A DNA stretch of 47,554 nucleotides from Methylobacterium sp. J-077. Lineage in GTDB: Bacteria > Pseudomonadota > Alphaproteobacteria > Rhizobiales > Beijerinckiaceae. Made by a program: the position numbers and the translations under genes. The DNA lies in NCBI RefSeq assembly GCF_022829365.1, contig NZ_JAKSYJ010000096.1, positions 1 through 47,554 of the forward strand, read 5' to 3'. A model generated the notes under the pieces. It had not been told where the DNA came from. It worked only from the letters and a program-made list of their open reading frames with translations, and did not search any database. Positions 15,390 to 24,772 of this stretch are shown piece after piece. Positions within the stretch are counted from its first letter, which is position 1, and each line of letters opens with the position of its first letter.

Positions 15390-15662
15390 TCAATCCTTGT
15401 CGGGCTTTTCCTTGGTCAGGGCGCCCGTCTTGGGATCGACATGGAACTCCATCTTCACGCCGTTCTTCACGCCCTCGCCCTCCCAGTGCCCGTCGTCAGC
15501 CTCGAACTCGGTGATGCTGGTGTAGCCCGCGTCCATGAGCTTCTGCTTGACCTGATCGGCTGGGATCCAGTCCGGTCCTGGCTTATCCGTCTTCGCCAGC
15601 GCCGGGCTGGCAAAACCGAATGCCGTCGCGAGGATGAGAGTAGAGAGAGCCATCGATTTCAT
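15390..15662 (-). CDS. Secreted PepSY-like domain protein
   Basis: A 90-residue protein with a signal peptide (MKSMALSTLILATAFGFA, cleaved after SPALA) and a single PepSY-type unit: a helix in IPADQVKQKLMDAGYTSI, then strands with EADDGHWEGEG and MEFHVDPKTGALT. PepSY domains are thought to inhibit peptidases or bind partners in the periplasm. GGAGG is seven bases before ATG 15662, which is preferred to the upstream start at 15704 that would spoil the signal peptide. Confidence 0.82.
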   Translation of the reverse strand: MKSMALSTLILATAFGFASPALAKTDKPGPDWIPADQVKQKLMDAGYTSITEFEADDGHWEGEGVKNGVKMEFHVDPKTGALTKEKPDKD

Positions 15663-15814
15663 TAGCCACCTCCGTTTCTGGATGTGTCCGATAACGGGCG
15701 GCATGTGGGTCAGTTGCGCGGCGATCGTCGTGCATGCTCAAATCGCGGCTGACCGGCGCCGAACGAGAGCGCCACGCGGCGCTCGTGATCTAACGTTCGC
15801 TCAGCGTCGGTCAG

Positions 15815-15890
15815 AGGTGGAACGTCCGCTTTGTGACGAAAGGTCAAGGTCTGATTGCCACCCCTTGCCGACCCTCAGAAGGTCCGCTTC
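15815..15890 (+). repeat. Dispersed repeat R, copy 1 (upstream of the kai operon)
   Basis: Runs from GGTGGAACGTCCGCTT through GGTCAAGGTCTGATTGCCACC to CCGACCCTCAGAAGGTCCGC. It has the same order of blocks as the copies at 20475 and 24773. The rest of the 390-base gap 15663-16053 has no gene; the sequence near 15995-16018 has a loose ATTGCAC/GTGCGCAAT inverted pair, a possible operator of the kai operon. Confidence 0.7.
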
Positions 15891-16053
15891 TAGGCTGCTC
15901 GGTGAGGCAGTGAACTCCATCGCTTACAGGCGAGGACGTGCCGAGCATCGACTTCACGTCCGTTCGGACGCCCCTCGGGAAGATGCCGAATTGTATTGCA
16001 CCTTGCAGTGCGCAATCCTAAGCGGTGACGATGCTGGTCGATAGGCGCGCGAC

Positions 16054-16236
16054 GTGAAAAAGCCACTCGCCATCCGGATCGACGCCGAGCTGTTGGCGGC
16101 GACCCGGGACTTCGCGCGCCGCGACAACAGGACCCTCACCAATTTCATCGAGACCGCTCTTCGGCGCCGTATCGAGGAGATGATGGGACCTGCACCCGAT
16201 CCGAACGCGGCGAAGAAGAAGGGACACGAGGCGTGA
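16054..16236 (+). CDS. Ribbon-helix-helix protein heading the kai operon
   Basis: A 60-residue Arc/MetJ-type DNA-binding protein: the strand PLAIRIDAELLAATRDF, then NRTLTNFIETALRRRIEEM forming the two helices, and a basic tail. Such proteins usually repress their own operon as dimers of dimers. Starts with GTG. Its TGA overlaps the GTG of kaiC (GTGA), so the two are translationally coupled. No toxin follows, so it is not a typical antitoxin. A role as regulator of the kai operon, or as an output linking KaiC to DNA, is inference. Confidence 0.78.
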   Translation: MKKPLAIRIDAELLAATRDFARRDNRTLTNFIETALRRRIEEMMGPAPDPNAAKKKGHEA

Positions 16237-17924
16237 CGTCTGAGCCATCCATTCCGAAGTCCCTGGCAAAGGCTCCGACCGGCATCTCCGGCTTCGACGA
16301 TGTGACGTTCGGCGGCTTGCCGGTCGGCCGTCCCAGCCTGATCTGCGGCTCGGCCGGATGCGGTAAGACGCTGTTCGCGGCGACCTTCCTCGTCAACGGT
16401 GCGATCCAGTACGGCGAGCCCGGCGTGTTCATGAGCTTCGAGGAGCGTGCCGAGGATCTCGCAGCCAACGTCGCCTCCCTCGGCTACGACCTCGATGGGC
16501 TGGTCGCCGATGGCAAGCTCGCCATCGATCACGTCCGGGTCGAGCGCAGTGAGATCGAGGAGACCGGTGAGTACGACCTCGAAGGGCTCTTCATAAGGCT
16601 CGGTTACGCAGTCGACACCATCGGCGCCAAGCGCGTCGTGCTCGATACCATCGAGACCCTTTTCTCAGGCCTGACCGACGCGTCCATCCTGCGCGCCGAG
16701 CTTAGGCGCCTGTTCGGCTGGCTCAAGGACCGGGGCCTGACCACGGTCATCACCGGGGAGCGCGGCGACGGCGCCCTGACCCGCCAGGGGCTAGAGGAAT
16801 ACGTCTCCGATTGCGTGATCCTGCTCGACAACCGGGTCGAGGATCAGGTGACGACCCGGCGCTTGCGCGTCGTCAAATACCGTGGCTCCGCCCACGGGAC
16901 GAACGAGTACCCCTTCCTGATCGACGAGGACGGCATCAGCGTCCTGCCGGTCACGTCGGCGGACCTCGATTACGACGTCTCGAACGATGTCGTCGCGACT
17001 GGTATCGAGGGGCTCGACGCGATGCTCGGCTCCGGTGGGTTCTTTCGCGGATCCAGCGTCCTCATCTCGGGCGTCGCCGGCACGGGCAAGACCACCGTCA
17101 GCTCCTACATCGTCGATGCCACCTGTGCACGCGGAGAGCGGGTGATGTCGTTCGTATTCGAGGAAAGCGGCGCCCAGATCTGCCGCAACGCGTCCTCAGT
17201 CGGCCTGGACCTCAAGCACCACGTCGAAAGCGGGCTGCTCCGGTTCGAGGCCGCGCGCCCGACGCTGTACGGGCTTGAGACCCACCTCGCGCGCATGCAC
17301 CGCGACATCGAGCAATTCCGGCCGAGCCTCGTGGTCATCGACCCGATCTCGGCCCTGCACGGTCCTGCGACCGAACTTCAGTCGACGATCTTGCGCATGG
17401 TCGACATGCTCAAGGGCCGGGGCATCACGGCGGTGTTCACCAGCCTGCGCACCGACGGCGGCTTCGACGAGCGCGGCGACCTCGGCCTGTCATCGTTGAT
17501 GGATGCTTGGATCAAGTTGCTTGGCGTCGAAGCCAACGGTGAACGCACACGTACGCTCTACGTGATCAAGGCCCGGGGCATGAGCCACTCGAACCAGGTT
17601 CGTGAGTTCCAGATGTCGGCGGCCGGGGTCAAGCTCGTCGAGGCCTATGTCGGACCGGCCGGTGTGCTCACCGGGACAGCCCGCGTGGTCCAGGAAGCCC
17701 AAGAGCAGGCCGAGTTCCTGCGCCGCGGGCAGGAGAGCGAGCGCCGCAAGCGCGATGTGATCCGGCGGCGTCAGGCCATCGAGCTTCAGATCGCCGAGTT
17801 GCGTGCCAGCCTTGAGGTGGCGGAGGAGGAAGAGGCCATCCTGTTGAGCGAGGACGAGATCCGAGAGACGCTTCTGGCGACGGAACGCAGGGCGATCACG
17901 CAACGGCGGAGCGCCGCGGAATGA
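16233..17924 (+). CDS. kaiC: KaiC circadian-clock-type ATPase/autokinase
   Basis: Double-RecA KaiC of 563 residues (cyanobacterial KaiC about 519). CI has Walker A GSAGCGKT at 39-46 and catalytic Glu70-Glu71; CII has GVAGTGKT at 280-287 and Glu310-Glu311. The CII phosphorylation pair aligns with Ser420-Ser421 (GLSSLMD), so it is Ser-Ser rather than Ser-Thr. The C-terminal 60-80 residues are an extended Arg/Glu coiled coil, longer than in cyanobacteria. No kaiA is present, which is usual for proteobacterial Kai systems. Gene order RHH-kaiC-kaiB-kaiB-kinase with overlapping stops and starts. Likely a timing or stress-linked system; true rhythmicity is not shown. Confidence 0.95.
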   Translation: MTSEPSIPKSLAKAPTGISGFDDVTFGGLPVGRPSLICGSAGCGKTLFAATFLVNGAIQYGEPGVFMSFEERAEDLAANVASLGYDLDGLVADGKLAIDHVRVERSEIEETGEYDLEGLFIRLGYAVDTIGAKRVVLDTIETLFSGLTDASILRAELRRLFGWLKDRGLTTVITGERGDGALTRQGLEEYVSDCVILLDNRVEDQVTTRRLRVVKYRGSAHGTNEYPFLIDEDGISVLPVTSADLDYDVSNDVVATGIEGLDAMLGSGGFFRGSSVLISGVAGTGKTTVSSYIVDATCARGERVMSFVFEESGAQICRNASSVGLDLKHHVESGLLRFEAARPTLYGLETHLARMHRDIEQFRPSLVVIDPISALHGPATELQSTILRMVDMLKGRGITAVFTSLRTDGGFDERGDLGLSSLMDAWIKLLGVEANGERTRTLYVIKARGMSHSNQVREFQMSAAGVKLVEAYVGPAGVLTGTARVVQEAQEQAEFLRRGQESERRKRDVIRRRQAIELQIAELRASLEVAEEEEAILLSEDEIRETLLATERRAITQRRSAAE

Positions 17925-18265
17925 GCCAGGATCCGAGCAGCCCCTCGGTGGATCCGAGCACCGGCGACGAGATCGACGGCGGACCGTATCACATGCGCCT
18001 CTACGTCGCCGGCCAGACCGCGAAGTCGATGGCAGCTTTGGCCAACCTCAAGCGCATTTGCGAAGAGCATCTGGCCGGTCGCTACGACATCGAGGTAATC
18101 GACCTGATGAAGAACCCGCAACTGGCCGCGGGCGACCAGATCCTCGCCATCCCGACCCTCGTTCGCCGCATCCCGGAGCCGCTGAAGCGGATCATCGGCG
18201 ATCTTTCGAACACCGAGAAGGTGCTGGTCGGGCTCGACATCCGGCCGAAGGCGAAGGCGGTTTGA
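17921..18265 (+). CDS. kaiB: KaiB
   Basis: KaiB is the thioredoxin-like partner that binds KaiC and can switch fold. The protein is 114 residues, with an acidic N-terminal extension of about 22 residues before [20 protein letters not shown]. The conserved [27 protein letters not shown] and [13 protein letters not shown] stretches are all present. Its ATG overlaps the kaiC TGA (ATGA), and its own TGA overlaps the TTG of the next gene. Confidence 0.94.
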   Translation: MSQDPSSPSVDPSTGDEIDGGPYHMRLYVAGQTAKSMAALANLKRICEEHLAGRYDIEVIDLMKNPQLAAGDQILAIPTLVRRIPEPLKRIIGDLSNTEKVLVGLDIRPKAKAV

Positions 18266-18597
18266 ACGCCGACGATCATCCGGATCCGAACGTCGACGGC
18301 CCACGCTACGTGCTGCGCCTGTTCGTCGTCGGCATGACCCCACGGTCACGCCGCGCCATCGAGAACCTTCGACGGATTTGCGATGGACCCTTGGCGGGAT
18401 GCGTCGACCTGGAGACGGTCGACATCCATCAGCAACCTCATCTCGCAGAGCTTTACCAGGTCGTGGCGGCGCCGACGCTCCTTCGTCTGGAGCCACTTCC
18501 CCACCGCCGCCTTATCGGCGACCTGTCCGACGAGGCCAGGGTGCTGCGGGGGCTCGGCCTCGCTCCCGTATCCGGGCGCGTCAACGATGACCGCTGA
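18262..18597 (+). CDS. Second KaiB-domain protein
   Basis: A 111-residue KaiB paralogue. The family residues are [49 protein letters not shown] and [16 protein letters not shown]. It diverges strongly from the first KaiB (roughly a third to a half identical by eye), so it is not a fresh duplication. The only sensible start is TTG 18262, which overlaps the kaiB stop; no ATG or GTG gives a full domain. It may resemble the KaiB-like input domain of SasA but stands alone, followed by an overlapping kinase gene. Its role could be a bridge between KaiC and that kinase (inference). Confidence 0.85.
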   Translation: MNADDHPDPNVDGPRYVLRLFVVGMTPRSRRAIENLRRICDGPLAGCVDLETVDIHQQPHLAELYQVVAAPTLLRLEPLPHRRLIGDLSDEARVLRGLGLAPVSGRVNDDR

Positions 18598-20377
18598 TAC
18601 TCCGCTCGACGACCTCGACCCGACCCCTGAACAGTACCGTCTCCGCCTTCGCGAACTCGAAGCGCGCCTAGAGGAGGCAGAGGAGACCGTCTCGGCGATC
18701 CGCCGTGGCGACTTCGACGCGGTGGTCGTCGAAGGTCCGGCGGGGGAACGGCTTCTCTACACCCTGGAGAATGCGGATCGCCCCTATCGGGTCCTGATCG
18801 AGCAGATCCAGGAGGGTGCGTTCACCCTCTGCGCCGATGGTACGGTCCTCTACTGCAACCAGCGACTGGCTGAGATGCTCGGAACCCCGCAGGAACGGGT
18901 CATCGGGTTCCCCTTGCAATCGTTTCTCTTCGCGGGCGACGTCCCCCTCTTCATGCGATTGCTCGGAGAGGCATCCAAAGGCGTCGCCCGCGGCGAGCTT
19001 CTCCTGGCGCGCGACGGTGCCATCGGCCTACCGGTCAACCTATCCCTGAGCCAGCTTCACCGCGAGGAGACCATCCCCCTCCTGTGCGGCGTGCTGACCG
19101 ATCTCAGCGAACAACGCCTGCACCTTCGCGAACTCGCGGATGCCAACGACCGCCTCAGGACCGAGGCCGCCGAACGCGAACGTATCGAGGACGCTCTCCG
19201 GCAGGCCCAGAAAATGGAGGCGGTCGGCCAATTGACCGGCGGCCTCGCCCACGACTTCAACAACCTGCTCGCTGGTATCTCCGGCTCGCTGGAGCTGATG
19301 CAGACCCGGATGCAGCAGGGTCGGTTCAACGACGTCGAGCGCTACATGGCGGCCGCCCAAGGAGCCTCGAAGCGCGCCGCCGCCCTGACCCACCGCCTGC
19401 TTGCCTTCTCGCGTCGTCAGACCCTCGATCCGAGGCCGACGGACGTGAACCGCCTCGTTTCCGGAATGCAGGAGTTGATCCAGCGTACGGTCGGCCCGGC
19501 GATCCCGATCGAGGTTGTCGGGGCCTCGGGGATCTGGCCGGCCCTGGTCGATCCGTCCCAGCTTGAGAACGCCCTCCTGAACCTGTGCATCAACGCCCGC
19601 GACGCGATGCCGGACGGGGGCCGCATCACCGTCGAGACCGCGAACAAGTGGCTGGACGAACGGGCCGCCCGCCTGCAGGACATGCCCGAGGGGCAATACC
19701 TCGCGTTGAGTGTCACCGACACCGGCACCGGCATGCCGCCGGAAGTGGTCGCGCGGGTGTTCGAGCCGTTTTTCACCACCAAGCCGCTCGGCGAGGGGAC
19801 CGGCCTCGGTTTGTCGATGATCTATGGCTTCGCCCAACAGTCGGGCGGGCAGGTGCGGATTTACTCCGAAGTGGGGAAGGGTACGACCGTCTCGATCTAC
19901 CTCCCGCGGCACTACGGAGAAGTCGACAAGGAATTCGGTTTGGCTAAAACGGCGACGCTCCCCCGATCCGAGCAGGGCGAGACGGTGCTGATCGTAGACG
20001 ACGAGCCGACCGTGCGCATGTTGGTCACTGACATCCTGGAGGACCTCGGCTACACCGCCATCGAGGCCGGCGACAGCGTCGCGGGTCTCAAGCTGCTGCA
20101 ATCGGATGTGCGCATCGATCTCCTCGTGTCCGACGTTGGGCTACCCGGCGGCATGAACGGGCGCCAGATGGCCGACGCCGCGCGCGTGTCGCGGCCCGAC
20201 TTGAGCGTGCTATTCATCACGGGTTACGCGGAGAACTCCGTCGTGGGAAACGGACACCTTGCGCCTGGGATGGCGGTCCTGACCAAGCCGTTCGCGATCG
20301 ACACGATGGCCGCTCGCATCCGTTCGATGATCGAGGCGTCGCGCGTCGCGGTGCCAAAGCGTTCCGACGTGGGCTGA
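18587..20377 (+). CDS. PAS hybrid histidine kinase of the kai operon
   Basis: A cytoplasmic kinase of 596 residues with no membrane segment. Order: N-terminal coiled coil (about 10-45), a PAS domain (about 60-170), a short coiled coil, HisKA with phospho-His222 in GLAHDFNNLL, HATPase with DTGTGMPPEVVARVF and GTGLGLSMIYGF, and a receiver with Asp516 in LLVSDVGLPGGMNG. ATG 18587 lies inside the end of the second kaiB gene, so the two overlap by 11 bases. Proteobacterial kai operons often carry such a kinase, the presumed output of KaiC/KaiB. Residues from the His box to the end closely match the kinase at 20924. Confidence 0.93.
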   Translation: MTADTPLDDLDPTPEQYRLRLRELEARLEEAEETVSAIRRGDFDAVVVEGPAGERLLYTLENADRPYRVLIEQIQEGAFTLCADGTVLYCNQRLAEMLGTPQERVIGFPLQSFLFAGDVPLFMRLLGEASKGVARGELLLARDGAIGLPVNLSLSQLHREETIPLLCGVLTDLSEQRLHLRELADANDRLRTEAAERERIEDALRQAQKMEAVGQLTGGLAHDFNNLLAGISGSLELMQTRMQQGRFNDVERYMAAAQGASKRAAALTHRLLAFSRRQTLDPRPTDVNRLVSGMQELIQRTVGPAIPIEVVGASGIWPALVDPSQLENALLNLCINARDAMPDGGRITVETANKWLDERAARLQDMPEGQYLALSVTDTGTGMPPEVVARVFEPFFTTKPLGEGTGLGLSMIYGFAQQSGGQVRIYSEVGKGTTVSIYLPRHYGEVDKEFGLAKTATLPRSEQGETVLIVDDEPTVRMLVTDILEDLGYTAIEAGDSVAGLKLLQSDVRIDLLVSDVGLPGGMNGRQMADAARVSRPDLSVLFITGYAENSVVGNGHLAPGMAVLTKPFAIDTMAARIRSMIEASRVAVPKRSDVG

Positions 20378-20474
20378 TAGCCGAAGCCATCCGGCAGACG
20401 AAAGAAAAAGCTCGCCTCGTAACGTCCGGTTTCGAGGACCTGGGATGTCGGCTTCTACAACGTTACCGGGTCGT

Positions 20475-20550
20475 AGGTGGAACATCCGCTTCAGGGCGAA
20501 GGGTCAGGGTCCGCTACCCACCCATTGCAGAAGGTCGGAAGGTCCGCTCC
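20475..20550 (+). repeat. Dispersed repeat R, copy 2
   Basis: GGTGGAACATCCGCTTC, then GAAGGGTCAGGGTCCGCTACCCA, and CAGAAGGTCGGAAGGTCCGC, in the same order as copy 1. It lies in the 340-base gap 20378-20717 after the first kinase. The rest of the gap has no gene; an AT-richer stretch at 20560-20700 may hold the promoter of the next operon. Confidence 0.68.
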
Positions 20551-20717
20551 CCAGCGCTTGATGAAACAAGGTTATACGGGTGGGGCAGATGGAAAGTGGT
20601 CGAGCCGCAATCGGCACCGAAAACAGAAAACATGTCGAGATCGGTGAGGGCGAACAATTGAACGCCGCCGTCACTCATAAGGATTGATAGCTCCGCCCGC
20701 CCGTGCGAGGGCGGCTC

Positions 20718-20918
20718 ATGTCCGCTACCCCCACGCGTTGTATCGCCCTGACGAAAGAGCTGGAGGCATACATCCGGGTCCAGGTCGCCTCAGGCCGTTA
20801 CACCAGTGCCAGCGAAGTGGTCCGCTCAGCACTGCGCCTCAAGATCGACCGTGAAGGCGCGATACTCGGTGCTCCGCCTGTGGGAGAGCGGCCAGAGATC
20901 GAGCGCGGTTCGGTCTGA
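20718..20918 (+). CDS. ParD-like ribbon-helix-helix protein without a toxin
   Basis: A 66-residue ParD/CopG-type protein: RCIALTKELEAYIRVQVASGRYTSASEVVRSALRL is the antitoxin-type RHH core, with a short variable tail. Normally a ParE toxin follows; here the next gene, five bases on, is a large sensor kinase. ATG 20718 is preferred to 20703 because a GAGG-like site sits at suitable distance. It may be an autoregulator of the kinase operon or a relic antitoxin. It is different in sequence from the RHH gene upstream of kaiC but occupies an equivalent position. Confidence 0.75.
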   Translation: MSATPTRCIALTKELEAYIRVQVASGRYTSASEVVRSALRLKIDREGAILGAPPVGERPEIERGSV

Positions 20919-20923
20919 GCGCG

Positions 20924-23900
20924 ATGTCCGTCATTGAAGACGTCGTTCAGGATCCAGTCCGGCTCGCCGCGCTCGACGCCCACAACATCCTCGACACCTC
21001 GCCTGAGGAAGGCTTCGACGACATCGTGCAGCTGGCCGCCCAGCTGTGCCAGACCCCGGTGGCGCTGGTCAGCCTCGTGGCGGCTGATTGCCAATGGTTC
21101 AAGGCTAATGTCGGGTTCCCGCACTGTGAGACCGACCTCAACAGCTCGGTCTGCGCCCATGTCTTGGCCGAGCCAGACCTGCTCGTCATCCCGGATCTCA
21201 CGACCGACCCGCGGACCGAGGCGAACCCTCTCGTCACCGGCGATCCCTTCATCCGGTTCTACGCCGGCGCGCCACTGCGTACCGCGGAGGGGCAGGTCAT
21301 CGGCAGCCTGTGCGTCATCGACACCAAGCCCCGCCCGGACCGCCTGACCGATGCCCAGGCCAGCAACCTGAGGGCACTCGCCCGGCAGGTGATGAGCCAG
21401 CTCGACCTCAAGCGGGCGGTGATCGAGCGCGATGCGCTACTGGCCGAGCAGGCGGTGGTTCAGCGTACCCGTGACACTCTCCACCACACACAGACGGCCA
21501 TCTCGGAAGCCGGGGGCGATCTCGACGCTATTCTGAAGCTTCTCATAGACGGCGCCATGGAAGTTGTGTCCGAGGCTGATGGCGGGGCCGTCGAGTTCGT
21601 CGAAGGCGAGGAGCTCGTATACCGAGCCGTTGTCGGCACCCTCGAAGCCTTGCAGGGCCAGCGCGTTCCGTTGGAGGGCAGCCTGTCCGGGGCCTGCTTC
21701 CACTCCCGCAAGCCGTTGCTGGTACCCGACGTGCGGGTCGACATGCGCGTGAACCAGCTCCGGGCCGAGCGGATGAAGCTGCGCTCGTGCGTGACCGTGC
21801 CGGTATTCCGCGGGCGCAGGAGCATCGGCGTGTTGAAGCTGCAATCGAGCCGACCGGACGCCTTCACGGATCGGCATCTACAGGTCGCTCGCCTGTTCGC
21901 CGGTGCGGCCTCAGCTGGTCTGATCGAAGTCCGGGAGGCTGCCGCTCAGCGTGCCGTGCAAGCCAGCGAGAGCCGCTACCGGGCGGTCTTCGAGAGCGCC
22001 ACCGACTACGCCATCGTTGTGATGGACCTCGACGGGCATGTGACCAACTGGAACGAGGGCGCCACGCGCATCCTCGGTTGGACGCCTAGAGAGGTCTACG
22101 GCAAACCCGCCGCCGTGTTCTTCACGCCCGAGGACCGCGCCGCCGACATCCCTGCCCAGGAGATGCACAGCGCCCTGACCGAGGGACGTGGGGTCGACGA
22201 GCGCTGGCATCTGCGCAAGGGCGGTGAACGGTTCTGGGGCAGCGGCGAGATGATGGCCCTGCGTGACGAAGTTGGCACCGCCATCGGCTTCGTCAAGATC
22301 TTGCGGGACCGCACCGACCAGCACATGGCGGGAAGGGCGCTCGTGGAAGCCGAGGCGCGCCTGCGTCAGGCTCAGGCTGCCGGCGGCGTTGGCCTGTTCA
22401 CCATCGACCTAGCCGACAACGTTCTCACCCCGACCCCGGAGTTCTGCCGCCTCTACGGGTTGCCCGAGCAGGCGAGCTACCCCGCGACGGCGTTCGAGGG
22501 GCTGATCATTCCCGAGGACGCGCACCTCATCTCGACGGCGGCGACCCGGCGAGAGGGCGAGCCGCCCCGCGATGTCGAGTACCGCATCCGCAGACCAGGG
22601 ACCGGCGAGCTTCGTTGGATCGCCCGCAAGGGGGAACTCGAACGTGATCCCTCCGGGCGTCCGGTCCGGTTCTCGGGCATAGCGCGTGACGTCACCGAGC
22701 AACGGCGGGCGATCGACGCCCTGGCGCACAGCGAGGAGCGGTTCAGGACGATCTTGGACACGATCGAGGCGGCGTTCGCCATCGTCCAGGTCAAGTTCGA
22801 TGCCTACGATGAGCCAGTGGACTACCGCTTCGTCGAAGCCAATCCCGCTTTCGAGCGAGAGGCCGGTGTCAATTTGCGCGGGAAATGGGTCACGGAGTTC
22901 GCCCCGGATCTGGAGCGCTTCTGGTTCGAGACCTACGGGCGGGTCGCAAAGACCAGAGAACCGACCAACTTCGAGAACTATGCCGAGGCATTCGGGCGCT
23001 GGTTCGATGTCCGGGCCGTCCCCGTCGGCGATCCGGTCGACCGGCAGATCGCAATCTTCTTCAACGACGTCACCGCCCGGCGCGTGGCGGAGGAGCGCCT
23101 GCGCTCCAGCGAGGCGCTCGCCCGCGAGAACGTGGACCGTGTCCAGCTCGCGCTGGCGGCCGGGGCTATCATCGGCACTTGGCACTGGGATCTGCCGACC
23201 GACCGCTTTACAATCGACGAGGCGTTCGCCTGCGCCTTCGGCCTTGACCCAGCGCTCGGTCGGGATGGTATCCCGCTCGCGCAGATCGTCGCGACCGTTC
23301 ATCCCGATGACCAGGCAGGATTAGCCGAGGCGATCAACGAGGCCATCGTGCGCGGCGGCGCGTACGCCCATCAGTATCGCACCCGGCGCGCGGACGGGAA
23401 GTACTACTGGCTGGAGGCGAATGGCCGGGTCGACCACGGGCCTGACGGTACGCCCCTGAGCTTCCCCGGCGTCCTACTCGACGTCGAGGCGCGCCGTGCG
23501 GTCGAGGCCGAGCGCGACCGTGCCGCCTCGGATCTTCGCGCCCTCAACGAGACGCTGGAACAGCGCGTCGCTGAGCGCACGGCAGAGCTGATGCGGGCCG
23601 AGGAACTGCTCCGCCAGTCCCAGAAGATGGAGGCGGTCGGCCAGCTCACGGGCGGGCTAGCGCACGACTTCAACAACTTGCTCGCCGGCATCTCGGGTTC
23701 GCTGGAGTTGATGCAGGCCCGGATGAGCCAGGGACGACTGAACGACCTCGACCGCTACATGACGGTCGCTCAGGGCGCGGCCAAGCGCGCTGCTGCGCTC
23801 ACCCACCGCCTGCTCGCCTTCTCGCGCCGCCAGACGCTCGATCCCAAGCCCACCAACGTGAACCGCCTCGTGATGGAGATGGAGGATCTGATCCGGCGCA

Positions 23901-24757
23901 CCATCGGGCCGCAGATCGCGCTCGAGGTGGTCGGCGCCGCGGGGCTGTGGGCCACTCTGATCGACCCGGGCCAGCTCGAGAACGCGCTGTTGAACCTCTG
24001 TATCAATGCCCGCGATGCGATGCCGGATGGCGGACGCATCACTATCGAGACCGCGAACAAACGGCTGGATCGACCGGCCGCGATCAAGCACGAGATCCCG
24101 GAAGGGCAGTACCTCTCGCTGTGCGTGACCGACACCGGCACCGGTATACCACCGGAGGTGATCGCCAAGGTGTTCGAGCCGTTTTTCACCACGAAGCCGC
24201 TGGGTGAGGGAACCGGGCTCGGCCTGTCGATGATCTACGGCTTCGCTCGGCAATCGGGTGGCCAGGTGCGGATCTACTCGGAGGTCGGCCTGGGAACGAC
24301 CGTGTGCCTGTATCTGCCGCGGCACAACGGGGAGACCGACGAGGATGACATCGTGGGCATGCTCGCCGATGTGGAGCGTGCCGCAGAGGGCGAGACCGTG
24401 CTCATCGTCGATGACGAGCCATCCGTTCGCATGCTGGTGACCGAGGTCTTGGAGGATCTCGGCTACACGGCAATCGAGGCGGCAGACAGCGTCGCTGGAT
24501 TGAAGGTGCTTCAGTCAGACGTGCGCATCGACTTGCTGGTGAGCGACGTCGGCCTGCCGGGCGGCATGAATGGGCGGCAGATGGCGGATGCCGGACGTGA
24601 GCGGCGCCCCGACCTCAAGGTCCTGTTCATCACCGGCTACGCGGAGAACGCGCTTCTCGGCAACGGGCACTTGCAGCCCGGCATGCAGGTGCTGACCAAG
24701 CCGTTCGCGATGGAAGCGCTCGCTTCGAGGATCAAAGATCTCATCCACGCATCGTGA
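20924..24757 (+). CDS. GAF/multi-PAS hybrid histidine kinase (1277 aa)
   Basis: A soluble sensor kinase. N-terminal GAF (about 20-165, starts VRLAALDAHNILDTSPEEGFDD, a form common in kinases of this group), a second GAF (about 190-335), then four PAS domains (about 350-465, 475-595, 600-715 and 730-855), a coiled coil, HisKA with His914, HATPase (GTGLGLSMIYGFARQ), and a receiver with Asp1208. The last approximately 400 residues are nearly the same as those of the kinase at 18587. Signals are unknown; several PAS and GAF domains suggest redox, light or small-ligand inputs. The small RHH gene is five bases upstream, so they are probably co-transcribed. Confidence 0.93.
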   Translation: MSVIEDVVQDPVRLAALDAHNILDTSPEEGFDDIVQLAAQLCQTPVALVSLVAADCQWFKANVGFPHCETDLNSSVCAHVLAEPDLLVIPDLTTDPRTEANPLVTGDPFIRFYAGAPLRTAEGQVIGSLCVIDTKPRPDRLTDAQASNLRALARQVMSQLDLKRAVIERDALLAEQAVVQRTRDTLHHTQTAISEAGGDLDAILKLLIDGAMEVVSEADGGAVEFVEGEELVYRAVVGTLEALQGQRVPLEGSLSGACFHSRKPLLVPDVRVDMRVNQLRAERMKLRSCVTVPVFRGRRSIGVLKLQSSRPDAFTDRHLQVARLFAGAASAGLIEVREAAAQRAVQASESRYRAVFESATDYAIVVMDLDGHVTNWNEGATRILGWTPREVYGKPAAVFFTPEDRAADIPAQEMHSALTEGRGVDERWHLRKGGERFWGSGEMMALRDEVGTAIGFVKILRDRTDQHMAGRALVEAEARLRQAQAAGGVGLFTIDLADNVLTPTPEFCRLYGLPEQASYPATAFEGLIIPEDAHLISTAATRREGEPPRDVEYRIRRPGTGELRWIARKGELERDPSGRPVRFSGIARDVTEQRRAIDALAHSEERFRTILDTIEAAFAIVQVKFDAYDEPVDYRFVEANPAFEREAGVNLRGKWVTEFAPDLERFWFETYGRVAKTREPTNFENYAEAFGRWFDVRAVPVGDPVDRQIAIFFNDVTARRVAEERLRSSEALARENVDRVQLALAAGAIIGTWHWDLPTDRFTIDEAFACAFGLDPALGRDGIPLAQIVATVHPDDQAGLAEAINEAIVRGGAYAHQYRTRRADGKYYWLEANGRVDHGPDGTPLSFPGVLLDVEARRAVEAERDRAASDLRALNETLEQRVAERTAELMRAEELLRQSQKMEAVGQLTGGLAHDFNNLLAGISGSLELMQARMSQGRLNDLDRYMTVAQGAAKRAAALTHRLLAFSRRQTLDPKPTNVNRLVMEMEDLIRRTIGPQIALEVVGAAGLWATLIDPGQLENALLNLCINARDAMPDGGRITIETANKRLDRPAAIKHEIPEGQYLSLCVTDTGTGIPPEVIAKVFEPFFTTKPLGEGTGLGLSMIYGFARQSGGQVRIYSEVGLGTTVCLYLPRHNGETDEDDIVGMLADVERAAEGETVLIVDDEPSVRMLVTEVLEDLGYTAIEAADSVAGLKVLQSDVRIDLLVSDVGLPGGMNGRQMADAGRERRPDLKVLFITGYAENALLGNGHLQPGMQVLTKPFAMEALASRIKDLIHAS

Positions 24758-24772
24758 GCCCGCCCAGGTTGG

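Noticed and set aside
20718..24757. ParDE toxin-antitoxin pair
   Set aside because: The gene after the ParD-like protein is a 1277-residue sensor kinase; no ParE-sized frame exists nearby.
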